A stretch of DNA of 64,000 nt from Chitinophaga japonensis (GTDB lineage Bacteria > Bacteroidota > Bacteroidia > Chitinophagales > Chitinophagaceae). Made by a program: the position numbers and the translations under genes. The notes beneath the pieces were generated by a model, which worked only from the letters and a program-made list of their open reading frames with translations, was not told where the DNA came from and made no database searches. Location: positions 62,001 through 126,000 of the forward strand of contig NZ_VLLG01000002.1 of NCBI RefSeq assembly GCF_007830125.1. The letters are read 5' to 3'. Of this stretch, positions 46,286-55,140 are shown piece by piece (the stretch's first letter is position 1; every line of letters starts with the position of its first letter).

Positions 46286-46320
46286 TTTGAGGGTGAAAAA
46301 AAATGAAACTTTGAGGGTGA
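46286..46320 (-). promoter_or_regulatory. Paired direct repeats upstream of the lipase gene
   Basis: TTTGAGGGTGA occurs at 46286-46296 and 46310-46320 (plus-strand reading), 24 bp apart, 12 nt upstream of the lipase ATG on the minus strand. It may be a regulator site or a small local duplication. Confidence 0.4.
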
Positions 46321-46327
46321 TAAACGG

Positions 46328-46358
46328 TTTGCTAAAGAAACTGTTCCAATTTAGCAAA
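46328..46358. terminator. Hairpin between the CDF transporter and lipase genes
   Basis: Perfect 9-bp stem TTTGCTAAA (46328-46336) and TTTAGCAAA (46350-46358) with a 13-nt loop, 23 nt after the CDF transporter stop on the minus strand. No T-tract follows, so the terminator assignment is tentative. Confidence 0.45.
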
Positions 46359-46380
46359 AATTCTCATTGTTTCATCGCTA

Positions 46381-47283
46381 TTATGGAATATTCCTCTCTT
46401 TTTCACCAAAATTCGTTTCCAGCGTAACATGATGGATACCCAGGTGCTCCAGCTCGTGGCGCAGCGCATTTTTAAGCTGTGCCACGGCGGCGCGGTCCAG
46501 CTCCTCCTTTACCACCAATTGGGCGGTAAGCGCATTTTCCGTGGTGCTCATGGCCCAGATGTGGATATGATATATATCCTTTACCCCGGGTACCTGCAGC
46601 GCGGTTTTGCGCACCTCCTCCATATCAATGCCGGGCGGTACCGCATCCAGGGAAAGGCGGAGGCTGCTGCGCAGCAGTCCCCAGGTGCTGTACACGATCA
46701 CGATAATAATGAGCAGGCTCACCACCGGGTCTACCCAGTACCAGCCGGTGCCCATGATCACCAGGCCGGCCACCACCGCACCCAGGGATACCAGGGCGTC
46801 CGCCACCAGGTGCAGGTAAGCTCCCTTTACATTCAGATCGCTCTCCTTGTCCTTAAAAAAGAGGAAGGCTGAGGCCGTATTGACGAAGATGCCGATACCT
46901 GCTACAATGGCCATAGTGCTGCCCGGCACCGGGGCGGGATCGCTAAAACGGCGCAGCGCCTCGTAAGCAATGGCGCCTACGGCCACCAGCAGGATGAGGG
47001 CGTTCAATAACGAGATCAAAATGGTACTTTTGCGATAACCGTAGGTGTAGCGGGAGCTGGATTTTACGCGGGCCAGCCGGAACGCCAGCAGGGAAAGGGC
47101 CAGGCTGGCCACGTCGCTGAGGTTGTGCCCGGCATCCGACAACAGTGCCAGGGAGCCGTTCAGGAGGCCCACTACAAATTCTACTATCACGAAGCCCAGG
47201 TTCATGGCTATTCCCCAGATAAATGCCCTGTTGAGGTTCGCCTGGCCGGCAGGCGCATGTGTGTGCTGGTGATGGTGAGACAT
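46381..47283 (-). CDS. Cation diffusion facilitator (CDF) family metal transporter
   Basis: A 300-aa inner-membrane protein with six predicted segments between about residues 20 and 215 and a C-terminal cytoplasmic domain (about 215-300) of the CDF dimerisation type. Metal-site motifs are DAGHNLSD in the second segment and HLVADALVSLG in the fifth, an HxxxD pair as in zinc exporters (ZitB/CzcD). The N-terminus is His-rich (MSHHHQHTH), probably a metal-gathering tail. It likely exports Zn2+ or a similar ion by proton antiport. It is divergent from the sigma factor gene. Confidence 0.93.
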   Translation of the reverse strand: MSHHHQHTHAPAGQANLNRAFIWGIAMNLGFVIVEFVVGLLNGSLALLSDAGHNLSDVASLALSLLAFRLARVKSSSRYTYGYRKSTILISLLNALILLVAVGAIAYEALRRFSDPAPVPGSTMAIVAGIGIFVNTASAFLFFKDKESDLNVKGAYLHLVADALVSLGAVVAGLVIMGTGWYWVDPVVSLLIIIVIVYSTWGLLRSSLRLSLDAVPPGIDMEEVRKTALQVPGVKDIYHIHIWAMSTTENALTAQLVVKEELDRAAVAQLKNALRHELEHLGIHHVTLETNFGEKERNIP

Positions 47284-47438
47284 GATATAAATTTAAGAAA
47301 GCAGGAGGTAAGAAGTGCGATGCAGGAGATGGAAGCAAGCAGGATGTATGACAAAAAAATGAAAAACCGGTAAAATATCCTGCCCATTCCTTCGTCTTCC
47401 TAATTAAGATGCAAAAGTTGCTCCTCTCAAAGACAGCT

Positions 47439-47996
47439 ATGGCCTTAGAACAAAACGCGCGCATACAGGAGACCGTTCAAAAGGAGCGCAAGCGTTTGCT
47501 GCATTTTATCCGGCAAAGGGTAAATAATGTGGCGGATGCGGAGGATATTTTGCAGGATGTATTTTACCAGTTCACCGAATACCTGCGGTTGGGCAGCCAG
47601 ATAGATTCCATCACCGGATGGCTGTTTGCCGTAACCCGGAACAAGATCACCGACTGGTTCCGCAAAAAGCGGGAGAGCAGTTTTTCAGACAATGCCCTGG
47701 AATACGAGGGGGAAGAAACGCTGTTCCTTTCCGAAATACTACCTGACCATACCGCCAAGGCGGATACGCCCATGATGCGGAAAATGCTGGCGGAAACCAT
47801 TATGGAGGCCATAGCCGAACTGCCGGCCGAACAACGCGAAGTTTTCCTGCAGCATGAGGTGGAAGGCAAATCCTTTAAAGAAATGAGCGCTGAAACAGGA
47901 CTGTCCATTAACACGCTGCTGTCCCGTAAACGCTATGCCGTGCTGTACCTGCGGGAACGGCTGGCGGAGCTGTACCGGGAACTGCTTAATGATTAG
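47439..47996 (+). CDS. ECF-type RNA polymerase sigma factor
   Basis: A 185-aa sigma-70 family factor with region 2 (about residues 15-85; LLHFIRQRVNNVADAEDILQ, then WLFAVTRNKITDWFRKK) and region 4 (about 120-175; ELPAEQREVFLQHEVEGKSF, SINTLLSRKRYAVLYLR) but no regions 1 or 3, as in extracytoplasmic-function factors. It directs polymerase to a specific regulon. Met at 47439 is chosen; Met at 47409 would add 10 residues. Three small genes follow in the same direction; the first encodes a membrane protein that may act as its anti-sigma partner. No classical zinc anti-sigma domain is visible. Confidence 0.9.
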   Translation: MALEQNARIQETVQKERKRLLHFIRQRVNNVADAEDILQDVFYQFTEYLRLGSQIDSITGWLFAVTRNKITDWFRKKRESSFSDNALEYEGEETLFLSEILPDHTAKADTPMMRKMLAETIMEAIAELPAEQREVFLQHEVEGKSFKEMSAETGLSINTLLSRKRYAVLYLRERLAELYRELLND

Positions 47997-48003
47997 AAAA
48001 AGT

Positions 48004-48114
48004 AAATAAAATATTGACAAATGAAACCGGGCATGGTACTTCACTCCTACACAAGGACATGCTAATGCGAGGTTCCATTTGACTGCTAAAAAATAAATTG
48101 TTGACAAATGAAAC
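48004..48114. repeat. Direct-arm element duplicating the start region of the small membrane protein gene
   Basis: AAATAAA-T-TTGACAAATGAAAC-type copies at 48004-48027 and 48091-48114 are 22/24 identical and 87 bp apart. Each includes ATGAAA; the second is the true start of the gene at 48108. The centre contains GCGAGGTTCCATTTGAC at 48067-48083, of which GCGA-GTTCCAT is shared with the centre of the element at 27043-27148. The two sites thus have the same plan and orientation relative to the downstream gene. Confidence 0.72.
48021..48065 (+). other. 14-codon mini-ORF made by duplicated start region
   Basis: The first copy of the repeated ATG opens a 14-codon frame (MKPGMVLHSYTRTC) ending at TAA 48063-48065. 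It lies 42 nt before the real start of the membrane protein gene. It is a possible leader peptide and has no known homologue by eye. Confidence 0.3.
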
Positions 48115-48455
48115 GTAGACCAGGGTTGGGCGTACTGAAATTTATTTTCCTGGGAGCGCTGTTCCTCACCGTACTGGGCTTTGTAGTAATGAGCCTCTGG
48201 AACTGGCTGGTACCCTGCCTTTTTCACGGACCGGTCATTAGCTTCTGGCAGGCACTGGGCTTGCTGCTTCTGAGCAAGCTGCTGTTTGGCTGGCATGGAC
48301 ATGCCCATGGCGGCGGCTGGAGCTGGAAACAGCGCTGGAAGGAAAAGATGCGCCGGCGCATGGAAGCCATGACGCCCGAAGAAAGGGAACGGATGAAGGA
48401 CCGCTGCCGGCAGCGCTTTGGCGGGGGCTTCTGGGAAGAAAAGGAACAACAATAA
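48108..48455 (+). CDS. Small two-segment membrane protein downstream of sigma factor
   Basis: A 115-aa protein with two hydrophobic segments (about residues 9-32 and 42-60), a His/Gly-rich stretch (GWHGHAHGGGW, about 61-71) and a basic, charged tail with MTPEERERMKDR. I do not recognise a named family. The tail resembles the short EERE-rich helices of periplasmic metal- or stress-sensing proteins, but this is only suggestive. Its place right after an ECF-type sigma factor and near a CDF metal exporter makes a sigma-regulating or metal-sensing role worth considering. Its start region is duplicated upstream. Confidence 0.7.
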   Translation: MKRRPGLGVLKFIFLGALFLTVLGFVVMSLWNWLVPCLFHGPVISFWQALGLLLLSKLLFGWHGHAHGGGWSWKQRWKEKMRRRMEAMTPEERERMKDRCRQRFGGGFWEEKEQQ

Positions 48456-48472
48456 CGCTTAAATATACTGTT

Positions 48473-48718
48473 ATGCACGCCATTCTTGAACAAACCAAAC
48501 CGTATGCTATGATAGGTATATTCAGGACCAATATAGCAACCCATGAAGACAGGCAACACATGATCTCCGCCATACAGGCCAACTTTGAGGTAGGCACCTG
48601 CTATGTGGACCTGGAGGATTGCGACAAAGTGCTGCGTATTACCGAAATGAAGGTGGATGAATATACGATGATCGATTTTGTACAGCAGCAGGGGTTCCTG
48701 TGTGAGATACTGGATTAA
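48473..48718 (+). CDS. Small ferredoxin-fold-like protein (HMA-like size, unknown function)
   Basis: An 81-aa soluble protein without signal peptide or membrane segment. Its length and apparent beta-alpha-beta-beta-alpha-beta pattern (MIGIFRTNI, helix, CYVDLEDCDKVLRITE, helix, FLCEILD) resemble heavy-metal-associated domains. The metal-binding CxxC of that family is missing, and only isolated cysteines at about 44, 50 and 78 remain. It lies 17 nt after the small membrane protein gene, so co-transcription with the sigma factor cluster is likely. Function unknown. Confidence 0.68.
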   Translation: MHAILEQTKPYAMIGIFRTNIATHEDRQHMISAIQANFEVGTCYVDLEDCDKVLRITEMKVDEYTMIDFVQQQGFLCEILD

Positions 48719-48755
48719 AGCGGGAAAACGGGGAAAATTTGCGTAACTTATAGGT

Positions 48756-49292
48756 ATGAGAGTTCCCCAAATACTGCTGCCAGCCTGCGTATTTTTTTCC
48801 GGCATACTGTTTCCTGCCATCACCGCCTCGCAGGAATTTCCCAAAGGCTGGGTATTCCCCCTGGAAATAGGGCAAGGCGCCGTTACCGCCTTTGATCACA
48901 CGCCCGATCTGTACCTGGGCAGCCTTTCTTTTACGCCACAATACACTTTGATAACCGGCCGCCTGCGTACAGGCGCTACCGTAGCCGGCGCTTATACCGG
49001 CAAGCGTGTTTACGGCATTGCCGGGCCACACCTGGCCGTGCTGCTGACAGACCAGCCCAGGGTGCTGAACAGTACGGTACTGAACGTGCAACTGACTGCC
49101 GAACATTGCTGGGGCACCGGGGAACAGCGCCTGGCCGGCGGCGGGCTCACCGCGGAGCTGGGACAGTTGGCCACCTTTTCATTAAAGGCCCTGCGGGATT
49201 ACCGCCTGGGCGCATGGTGGCTGAGCGCTGGCCTGGGCGTGCATCTATTCAGCAAAAAGCCTTCGGACAACCCGTTTGATGACATACGGTAG
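48756..49292 (+). CDS. Exported protein of unknown function
   Basis: A 178-aa protein with a signal peptide (about residues 1-25, near TASQ). The mature part has alternating strands and glycines (GAVTAFDHTPDLYLGSLSF, RTGATVAGAYTGKRVYGI) and could be a small outer-membrane or periplasmic beta protein. I do not recognise a family. It follows the 81-aa gene by 37 nt and precedes the patatin gene by 22 nt, so all may share a transcript. Confidence 0.65.
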   Translation: MRVPQILLPACVFFSGILFPAITASQEFPKGWVFPLEIGQGAVTAFDHTPDLYLGSLSFTPQYTLITGRLRTGATVAGAYTGKRVYGIAGPHLAVLLTDQPRVLNSTVLNVQLTAEHCWGTGEQRLAGGGLTAELGQLATFSLKALRDYRLGAWWLSAGLGVHLFSKKPSDNPFDDIR

Positions 49293-49314
49293 GCCGGGCA
49301 TAAAATGTACGGTT

Positions 49315-50316
49315 ATGGGAAAAACAGCTTTAGTAGTTAGCGGCGGCGGCTCCAAGGGCGCCTTTGCCGTAGGTGTGATAAAATACCTGGCGGAAAACCG
49401 GCCGGATATCCGCTTTGATACGCTGTGCGGCACCAGCACCGGCGCTTTAATACTGCCCCTGGTAGCCCTGGACGAAATAGCGCTGCTGGAAACCCTGTAT
49501 ACCACCAAAAAAACCGCCGATGTGGTCCTCACCGGCAATATCGTGAACCGTTTTGTGCGCGCCAATTCCCTGTACGACGCCGCCCCCCTGGCCCGGCAGA
49601 TCACGGAAGTGTATACGGACGAGCGCTTCCGCAGGCTGGCCGCCCTGAAAAAGGAACTGTTCCTCACCGCCGTATGCCTGCAAACCGGGCGCATCACTTA
49701 TTTCAGCACTACCGGTATGCCGATGCTGAACCCACAGTATGATGTGGTACGGATCAGCAACGGGCAAACCCTGCGGGAATCCGTGCTGGCCTCCTGCTGC
49801 CAGCCCGTGTTCATGCCGCCGATAGAAACCGGCGGGGTGGAGGAAAAGCCCCGGCAGTTTGTAGATGGCGGGCTGCGGGAATATGCGCCCATACAACTGG
49901 CCATCGATAACGGCGCCACCGAGATCTACGCCATCCTGCTGACGCCCGAAACCCCCGAAACCAGCCACCAGCGCTTTACCAGCACCTTCAGCATACTGGA
50001 GCAAACCATCGGCTGGTTTACGAACGATGTAGCGGTAAATGATGTGCAGATACCCCTGCTGTACAACCGCGCGCTGCAGTACATAGCCGCCGTTAAGCAG
50101 CGGATGCAGGCGGCAGGCATACCACCGGCGGATATTGAAAATTATTTTGACGTGCCGGGAGCCAACCCCTTCCTGGGCAAACAGGAGCTGACCATCCACC
50201 TCATACGGCCGGACGCGCCGCTGGGCGGAGGCCCCGGCGGACTGGAGTTCAACCCGGAGGAAATGAAGGGCATGCTGGCAAAAGGCATGGAAGTGGCGGA
50301 AAGACTGTTCAGTTGA
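49315..50316 (+). CDS. Patatin-like phospholipase family protein
   Basis: A 333-aa lipid acyl hydrolase. The oxyanion loop is SGGGSKGAF (about residues 9-17), the nucleophile elbow GTSTG has Ser41, and the second catalytic residue is Asp184 in DGGLREYAP. This Ser-Asp dyad is complete. Patatins hydrolyse phospholipids or other lipid esters. No signal peptide is visible. The ATG at 49315 is chosen because an upstream Met at 49276 would overlap the preceding gene and add residues unlike the family. The last residues lie 20 nt from the convergent permease gene. Confidence 0.88.
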   Translation: MGKTALVVSGGGSKGAFAVGVIKYLAENRPDIRFDTLCGTSTGALILPLVALDEIALLETLYTTKKTADVVLTGNIVNRFVRANSLYDAAPLARQITEVYTDERFRRLAALKKELFLTAVCLQTGRITYFSTTGMPMLNPQYDVVRISNGQTLRESVLASCCQPVFMPPIETGGVEEKPRQFVDGGLREYAPIQLAIDNGATEIYAILLTPETPETSHQRFTSTFSILEQTIGWFTNDVAVNDVQIPLLYNRALQYIAAVKQRMQAAGIPPADIENYFDVPGANPFLGKQELTIHLIRPDAPLGGGPGGLEFNPEEMKGMLAKGMEVAERLFS

Positions 50317-50336
50317 AATAGGCCGCTGTTGTAAAG

Positions 50337-52679
50337 CTACTCCGCGCGCAACGATCTTACCGGGTTCACCAGGGCCGCTTTTATTCCCTGGTAGCTGACC
50401 GTAGCCAATGCAATGATCACTGCTAACGCGCCCGCCAGTACGAACATCCACCAGGAAAGCTCCGTGTGATATTCAATACTGTACAACAACTTTTTCATGA
50501 CCCATATGGCCGGCGGCGTGGCCAGCGCAAACGCGATCAATACCGGCTTCAGGAAATCGCCGGAAAGCATCACCCAGATCCCGGCTACGCCGGCGCCCAG
50601 CACTTTGCGCACGCCAATCTCCTTGGTGCGCCGTTCCGCCACGAAAGCAGACAGGCCAAACAGGCCCAGGCAGGAGATCAGGATAGCCAGGCCTCCCAGC
50701 CAAACCATCAGGCTGGTAGCGGCGTTCACGCCCTCGAAAGATCGCTGGTATTCCTCTTTGATAAAACGGAATTCGAACGGATAGCCGGGGTGGATCTCCT
50801 TAAAGACCGTTTCTACCTGGGCCAGGGTATTACGCCAGTTATGGTCGTTACGGAAGCGCACAAAGAAATGGCTGATAGCGCCATTATCCAGCCATACCAC
50901 CATGGGCCGGGGAATGGTCATCGGCCCGTTGTAGACAAAATCGTTCACCACCCCGATCACGGTTTTGCCACCTACCCTGGTCCCAACAACCGGCGCTTGC
51001 AGCCCCATTTCCCTAACGGCCGCTTCATTGAGGAGGCAGGTCATGGAATCCGCACCATAAGCGCGGCTGAAATCCCGTCCCTCGGCCAGGCTAAGGCCCA
51101 TCGTTTTTACCCAGTCATACTGCACATCGGCAATAGCTACGGACAAACGCTCGTCTGCAGTTTTCCCCGGCCATTGCAGGCCGTCTGTAAAGCTGTTGAA
51201 CCGGATCAGGTTGCTGTTGCCGGCAGACACGCTTTGCACGCCGGCAATCTGTAGCAGGCCGGCCCGCAGGACCTCGTATTTTTTTGCCATATCGCCCCGG
51301 GCCGGTATATCCAGCAGGTGTTCCGGGTCGTAGCCGATGGGCCGCTGCTGGGCATAGTACTGCTGCCGGACCATTACAATGGTAGCGATGATCATGAAAA
51401 TAGAAACGATAAACTGGAAGGTGACCAGCGCCTTGCGAAAAGCGCCTCCTCCCCTGCCGGTGAATATAACGCCTTTGAGCACACGTACCGGCCGGAAGCT
51501 GCTGAGGAAGAATGCAGGATAACTGCCCGCCACCAGGCCGGTGAGCAGCGTCATGATGATCAGCCCGGACCATAACTGCCAGTTGGAAAGGTCCAGTTTG
51601 AAATACAGGTCCGGCAGGCGATTGAGCCAGGGTATCATCAGCCAGGCCAGCAGCACACCCAATATGAGCGCCAGGAAAGCCATGGACAAAGCTTCCGCCA
51701 GGAACTGTAAGATGATGAGGCGGCGGGAAGCGCCCATCACCTTGCGCACGCCTACCTCGCGTGCGCGCTTTTCGGAACGGGCCGTAGCCAGGTTCATAAA
51801 ATTGATGCAGGCAATCAGCAGCACCATTATGCCGGTAATGCCCATTACCAGCACCACTTCTATCAACCCGCCGTCCTGCACCCCGTTTTCAAAAGTGCCA
51901 TACAGGTGCAGCCTGGCAAAAGGATAGGCAAACAATTGCTGGTCATTGCCGCTATGCTCGCTGAGCATTTTTTCCAGTTTGCTGTTGAGGCGGGGCAGGC
52001 TGGCGCCCGGCAGCGTTTCTATCCAGGTCTTGATGGCGTAATTTGTCCATGAGCCGATCCAGTCTTTATTCTCCTGTTCATATAGCAAGAAGGGCAGCAC
52101 CATATCAAACTGCAGGGTGCTGTTATGCGGAACATCGCGGATCACCGCACCTACTTTCAGGTTACGGAGGTTATTATGCCGGATGATCTTCCCTACCGCA
52201 TTTTCATTTCCAAACAATTTCCGGGCCGTGCTTTGCGTGATCACCACTGAGCCTGCATCCTGCAAAACCGCTACAGGATTGCCATCCAGGGCAGGGAAGG
52301 TCATCATGCTGAAAAGGTCGGGATCTGCATACAACCCTTTTTCGTAAAAGTTGTTGTCGCCTGCCGCTACCAACTGTTGCCCGGCATCAGTAGCGCGCGC
52401 AACACGCCTGATCTCCGGCAATTTGTACAGCGCGCTTTTCAATGGCACCGGCATAGACCGGTGCGTATAAATCTCTCCCCCGACTTTTGTATGCTGCATC
52501 AGTAAATGCAATTGCGGCAGGCGCTTGTGGAATTGATTGTAGCCGGTAACATACTGTATCCATATCATGATGAGGATACCTACCGCCAGGCCAATGGCCA
52601 GTCCGCCTATGTTGATCACGGATGCGATCCTGTTCTTTAGCAAGTGGCGGTATATGCTGTTAAAATAGTTTTTGAACAT
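50337..52679 (-). CDS. FtsX/MacB-type ABC transporter permease (copy 2 of pair)
   Basis: A 780-aa permease with an N-terminal membrane segment (about residues 20-42), a MacB-type periplasmic core (about 45-235), three membrane segments (about 275-400), then a second segment and core (about 425-645) and three C-terminal segments (about 665-765). It is a fused two-module FtsX protein as is common in Bacteroidota. NFMNLATARSEKRAREVGVRK-type and TKEIGVRKVLGA sequences mark the coupling helices. No ATP-binding subunit is nearby. Such permeases work mechanically in lipoprotein or peptide efflux and stress response. It lies 16 nt after its tandem paralogue. Confidence 0.88.
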   Translation of the reverse strand: MFKNYFNSIYRHLLKNRIASVINIGGLAIGLAVGILIMIWIQYVTGYNQFHKRLPQLHLLMQHTKVGGEIYTHRSMPVPLKSALYKLPEIRRVARATDAGQQLVAAGDNNFYEKGLYADPDLFSMMTFPALDGNPVAVLQDAGSVVITQSTARKLFGNENAVGKIIRHNNLRNLKVGAVIRDVPHNSTLQFDMVLPFLLYEQENKDWIGSWTNYAIKTWIETLPGASLPRLNSKLEKMLSEHSGNDQQLFAYPFARLHLYGTFENGVQDGGLIEVVLVMGITGIMVLLIACINFMNLATARSEKRAREVGVRKVMGASRRLIILQFLAEALSMAFLALILGVLLAWLMIPWLNRLPDLYFKLDLSNWQLWSGLIIMTLLTGLVAGSYPAFFLSSFRPVRVLKGVIFTGRGGGAFRKALVTFQFIVSIFMIIATIVMVRQQYYAQQRPIGYDPEHLLDIPARGDMAKKYEVLRAGLLQIAGVQSVSAGNSNLIRFNSFTDGLQWPGKTADERLSVAIADVQYDWVKTMGLSLAEGRDFSRAYGADSMTCLLNEAAVREMGLQAPVVGTRVGGKTVIGVVNDFVYNGPMTIPRPMVVWLDNGAISHFFVRFRNDHNWRNTLAQVETVFKEIHPGYPFEFRFIKEEYQRSFEGVNAATSLMVWLGGLAILISCLGLFGLSAFVAERRTKEIGVRKVLGAGVAGIWVMLSGDFLKPVLIAFALATPPAIWVMKKLLYSIEYHTELSWWMFVLAGALAVIIALATVSYQGIKAALVNPVRSLRAE

Positions 52680-52695
52680 GGTGCTGTTTTAGGGT

Positions 52696-55062
52696 TTATT
52701 CTGCCCGCAGGCTCTTTACAGGGTTGATGATTGCTGCTTTTATACTTTGAAAGCTTACGGTGAGCAGGGCGATGCCGGCTGTCAGCAACCCCGCCAGCAC
52801 AAACATCCACCACTCCACGTGAATGCGATAGGCAAAATCCTGCAGCCAGCGGTCCATGGCGTACCACGCTATCGGGAAGGCAATGATCATGGCGAGGGCT
52901 ACCGGCTTCAGGAAGCTGGCGGACAAGCGGGCTACGATTTGCTGCACAGATGCCCCCAGCACCTTGCGGATACCGATCTCCTTGGTGCGCTGCTCCGCCG
53001 TGAAAGCGGCCAGACCAAACAACCCCAGGCAGGAAATAAAAATGGCCAGGAAGGCAAAGATGCCGGCCAGTTTGCTCACCACCTGCTCGCTGCGGTACAA
53101 CTGCGCAAACTCCAGGTCGGAGAAAGTATACGTGAAAGGGAACTGCGGGTTCAGTGTTTTGCAGAGCTGTTCCAGGCCGGCCAGCGCCTCCTTTGTTTTG
53201 CCGCCACGGATGCGTATCAGGATGGTGCCCCAGGGAATGTTTTCGTCTACACGCAGGATCAGCGGCTCAATAGCCTGGTGCATGGAATTAATATGAAAAT
53301 CTTCCAGTATGCCGATGATGGTGCCCCGGCGGCCACCCCACCACATGGGTTTGCCGATAGGATCCCGGTAACCTGTTTTTTCCAGGGCCGTTTCATTGAT
53401 CATATAGCTGGTGGAATCAGCGCCGTACGCACGGGAAAAACCGCGCCCTACTTTTACTTTCAGGCCCATGGTCTCTACAAAATCATAACCTACCGTAGCG
53501 TCGGCAAAGGACGTGGCCAGGTCGTCCGGCTTACCCTGCCATTCAATGTCGCCCCGGTGATGCCCAATTACCGTAGGCGATTCTTTCATTTTTGAGATGG
53601 CCAGCACGCCGGGCACTTTACGGGCTTCTTCCCGGAACAGCTCGTACTTATTGACCAGGTTTCCTTCTACCGGGATATACAACAGGTTTTCACGATCGTA
53701 ACCCAGATTCTTGTGCTGTATATAATCCATCTGCCGGTAGATCACGATCATGCTGATCATCAGCATCACGGACAATGCAAACTGGAACACTACCAGGCCT
53801 TTGCGGAAGAATACGGCGCCCATACTAAATTTCAGCGTACCCTTCAGCACGCGCACCGGGCTAAGCGAAGACAGGAACAACGCGGGATAGCTGCCGGCGA
53901 CCATACCGGTAAGCAGCAAGAGGCCTGCCAGGGCGGCCCAGAAAACAGGTTGTCCCACAGGCAGCGCCAACTGCTTGCCGGTAAGCGCATTAAAGGCGGG
54001 CAACAGCAGCCATACCAGCAGCAGGGCCGCCACTATCGCGAAACAGGTGAGCAAAAGCGCCTCACCGATGAACTGTGCGATGAGGGCGGTACGGGCGGCG
54101 CCTATCACCTTACGCACGCCTACTTCTTTGGCCCTTTTTGCGGAACGGGCCGTAGCCAGGTTCATGAAATTGATGCAGGCGATCAGTAAAATAAATACCG
54201 CCACCAGGCTGAAAAGACGCACGTATTCAATACGGCCGCCATCCACCTGCCCGTTCTTAAAAGTGCTGTGCAGGTATTTTTCCGGGTATGGTTGCAGGCC
54301 CAGCTCTACCCGGTTGCCCGGCTCCGGTTTCCTGTAACGGTAAATGAAATCTTTGATCCGGGCTTCCACTTTGGCGGGATCTGCATCGGGACGTAACTGC
54401 ACCAGGGTGCCGGGACTGGTGTTACTCCAGTTGTTCACCCAGGGGTTCTCTTTAATATAGTCGTCCCAGCTTCTCAGGAATTCAAATTTTTGCGAGGCAT
54501 TGGCCGGCAGGTTCTCAAAAACGGCGGATACCTGGAGGTCCAGCCTGTTATCAAAACGGAGGGTTTTGCCAATGGCATTGGCAGGACTGCCAAAGAACGC
54601 CTCCGCAATCCTGTGGGACACCGCTATTAAACCCGGCGCATGCAGCGCCGTAGCCGGGGCGCCTGCCAGTATGGGATAGCTGAACATTTTAAAAAAATCG
54701 GCATCTGCAGAAGCGCCCGCGATTTTACTTACTTTATCGCCCACGGACAGTGTAGCGGGCCAGTTGCGCTCCAATGCAGAGGCATACTGCACTTCGGGCA
54801 CGGCGCTTTTGAGTTCGCGGGCCAGCAGGCCCTGGGTGTAATAAGCCGCATCTACCTGGCCATCATAATAGCTGCGCTCATATACCTGGTACAACAGCTT
54901 ACCATTGGCATGAAAGCCATCCACCCTACGCTCATCCTGCACCCATAGCATGATCAGCAGGCTGCAGGCCAGTCCCAGCGCCAGGCCGGATATATTGATC
55001 ACGGAAAAGGCTTTATTGCGGACCAGGTTTCGCCAGGCTATTTTGCAATAGTTCTTTATCAT
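52696..55062 (-). CDS. FtsX/MacB-type ABC transporter permease (copy 1 of pair)
   Basis: A 788-aa paralogue with the same two-module FtsX plan: N-terminal segment at about residues 20-42, periplasmic MacB-like cores, and membrane triplets near 285-410 and 670-770. NFMNLATARSAKRAKEVGVRK-type and TKEIGIRKVLGAS coupling motifs are intact. It is the promoter-proximal gene of the pair. Upstream, two CAGGGxTGTCCGGT repeats 21 bp apart probably bind a regulator. An ATPase partner must be encoded elsewhere. Confidence 0.88.
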   Translation of the reverse strand: MIKNYCKIAWRNLVRNKAFSVINISGLALGLACSLLIMLWVQDERRVDGFHANGKLLYQVYERSYYDGQVDAAYYTQGLLARELKSAVPEVQYASALERNWPATLSVGDKVSKIAGASADADFFKMFSYPILAGAPATALHAPGLIAVSHRIAEAFFGSPANAIGKTLRFDNRLDLQVSAVFENLPANASQKFEFLRSWDDYIKENPWVNNWSNTSPGTLVQLRPDADPAKVEARIKDFIYRYRKPEPGNRVELGLQPYPEKYLHSTFKNGQVDGGRIEYVRLFSLVAVFILLIACINFMNLATARSAKRAKEVGVRKVIGAARTALIAQFIGEALLLTCFAIVAALLLVWLLLPAFNALTGKQLALPVGQPVFWAALAGLLLLTGMVAGSYPALFLSSLSPVRVLKGTLKFSMGAVFFRKGLVVFQFALSVMLMISMIVIYRQMDYIQHKNLGYDRENLLYIPVEGNLVNKYELFREEARKVPGVLAISKMKESPTVIGHHRGDIEWQGKPDDLATSFADATVGYDFVETMGLKVKVGRGFSRAYGADSTSYMINETALEKTGYRDPIGKPMWWGGRRGTIIGILEDFHINSMHQAIEPLILRVDENIPWGTILIRIRGGKTKEALAGLEQLCKTLNPQFPFTYTFSDLEFAQLYRSEQVVSKLAGIFAFLAIFISCLGLFGLAAFTAEQRTKEIGIRKVLGASVQQIVARLSASFLKPVALAMIIAFPIAWYAMDRWLQDFAYRIHVEWWMFVLAGLLTAGIALLTVSFQSIKAAIINPVKSLRAE

Positions 55063-55140
55063 AACAGAGAGGTATGCGCTTATTCCCGTTAAAAATATGC
55101 CAATTGATGAATTGAATGGGAATCAGTTATTTAGGGTAAC

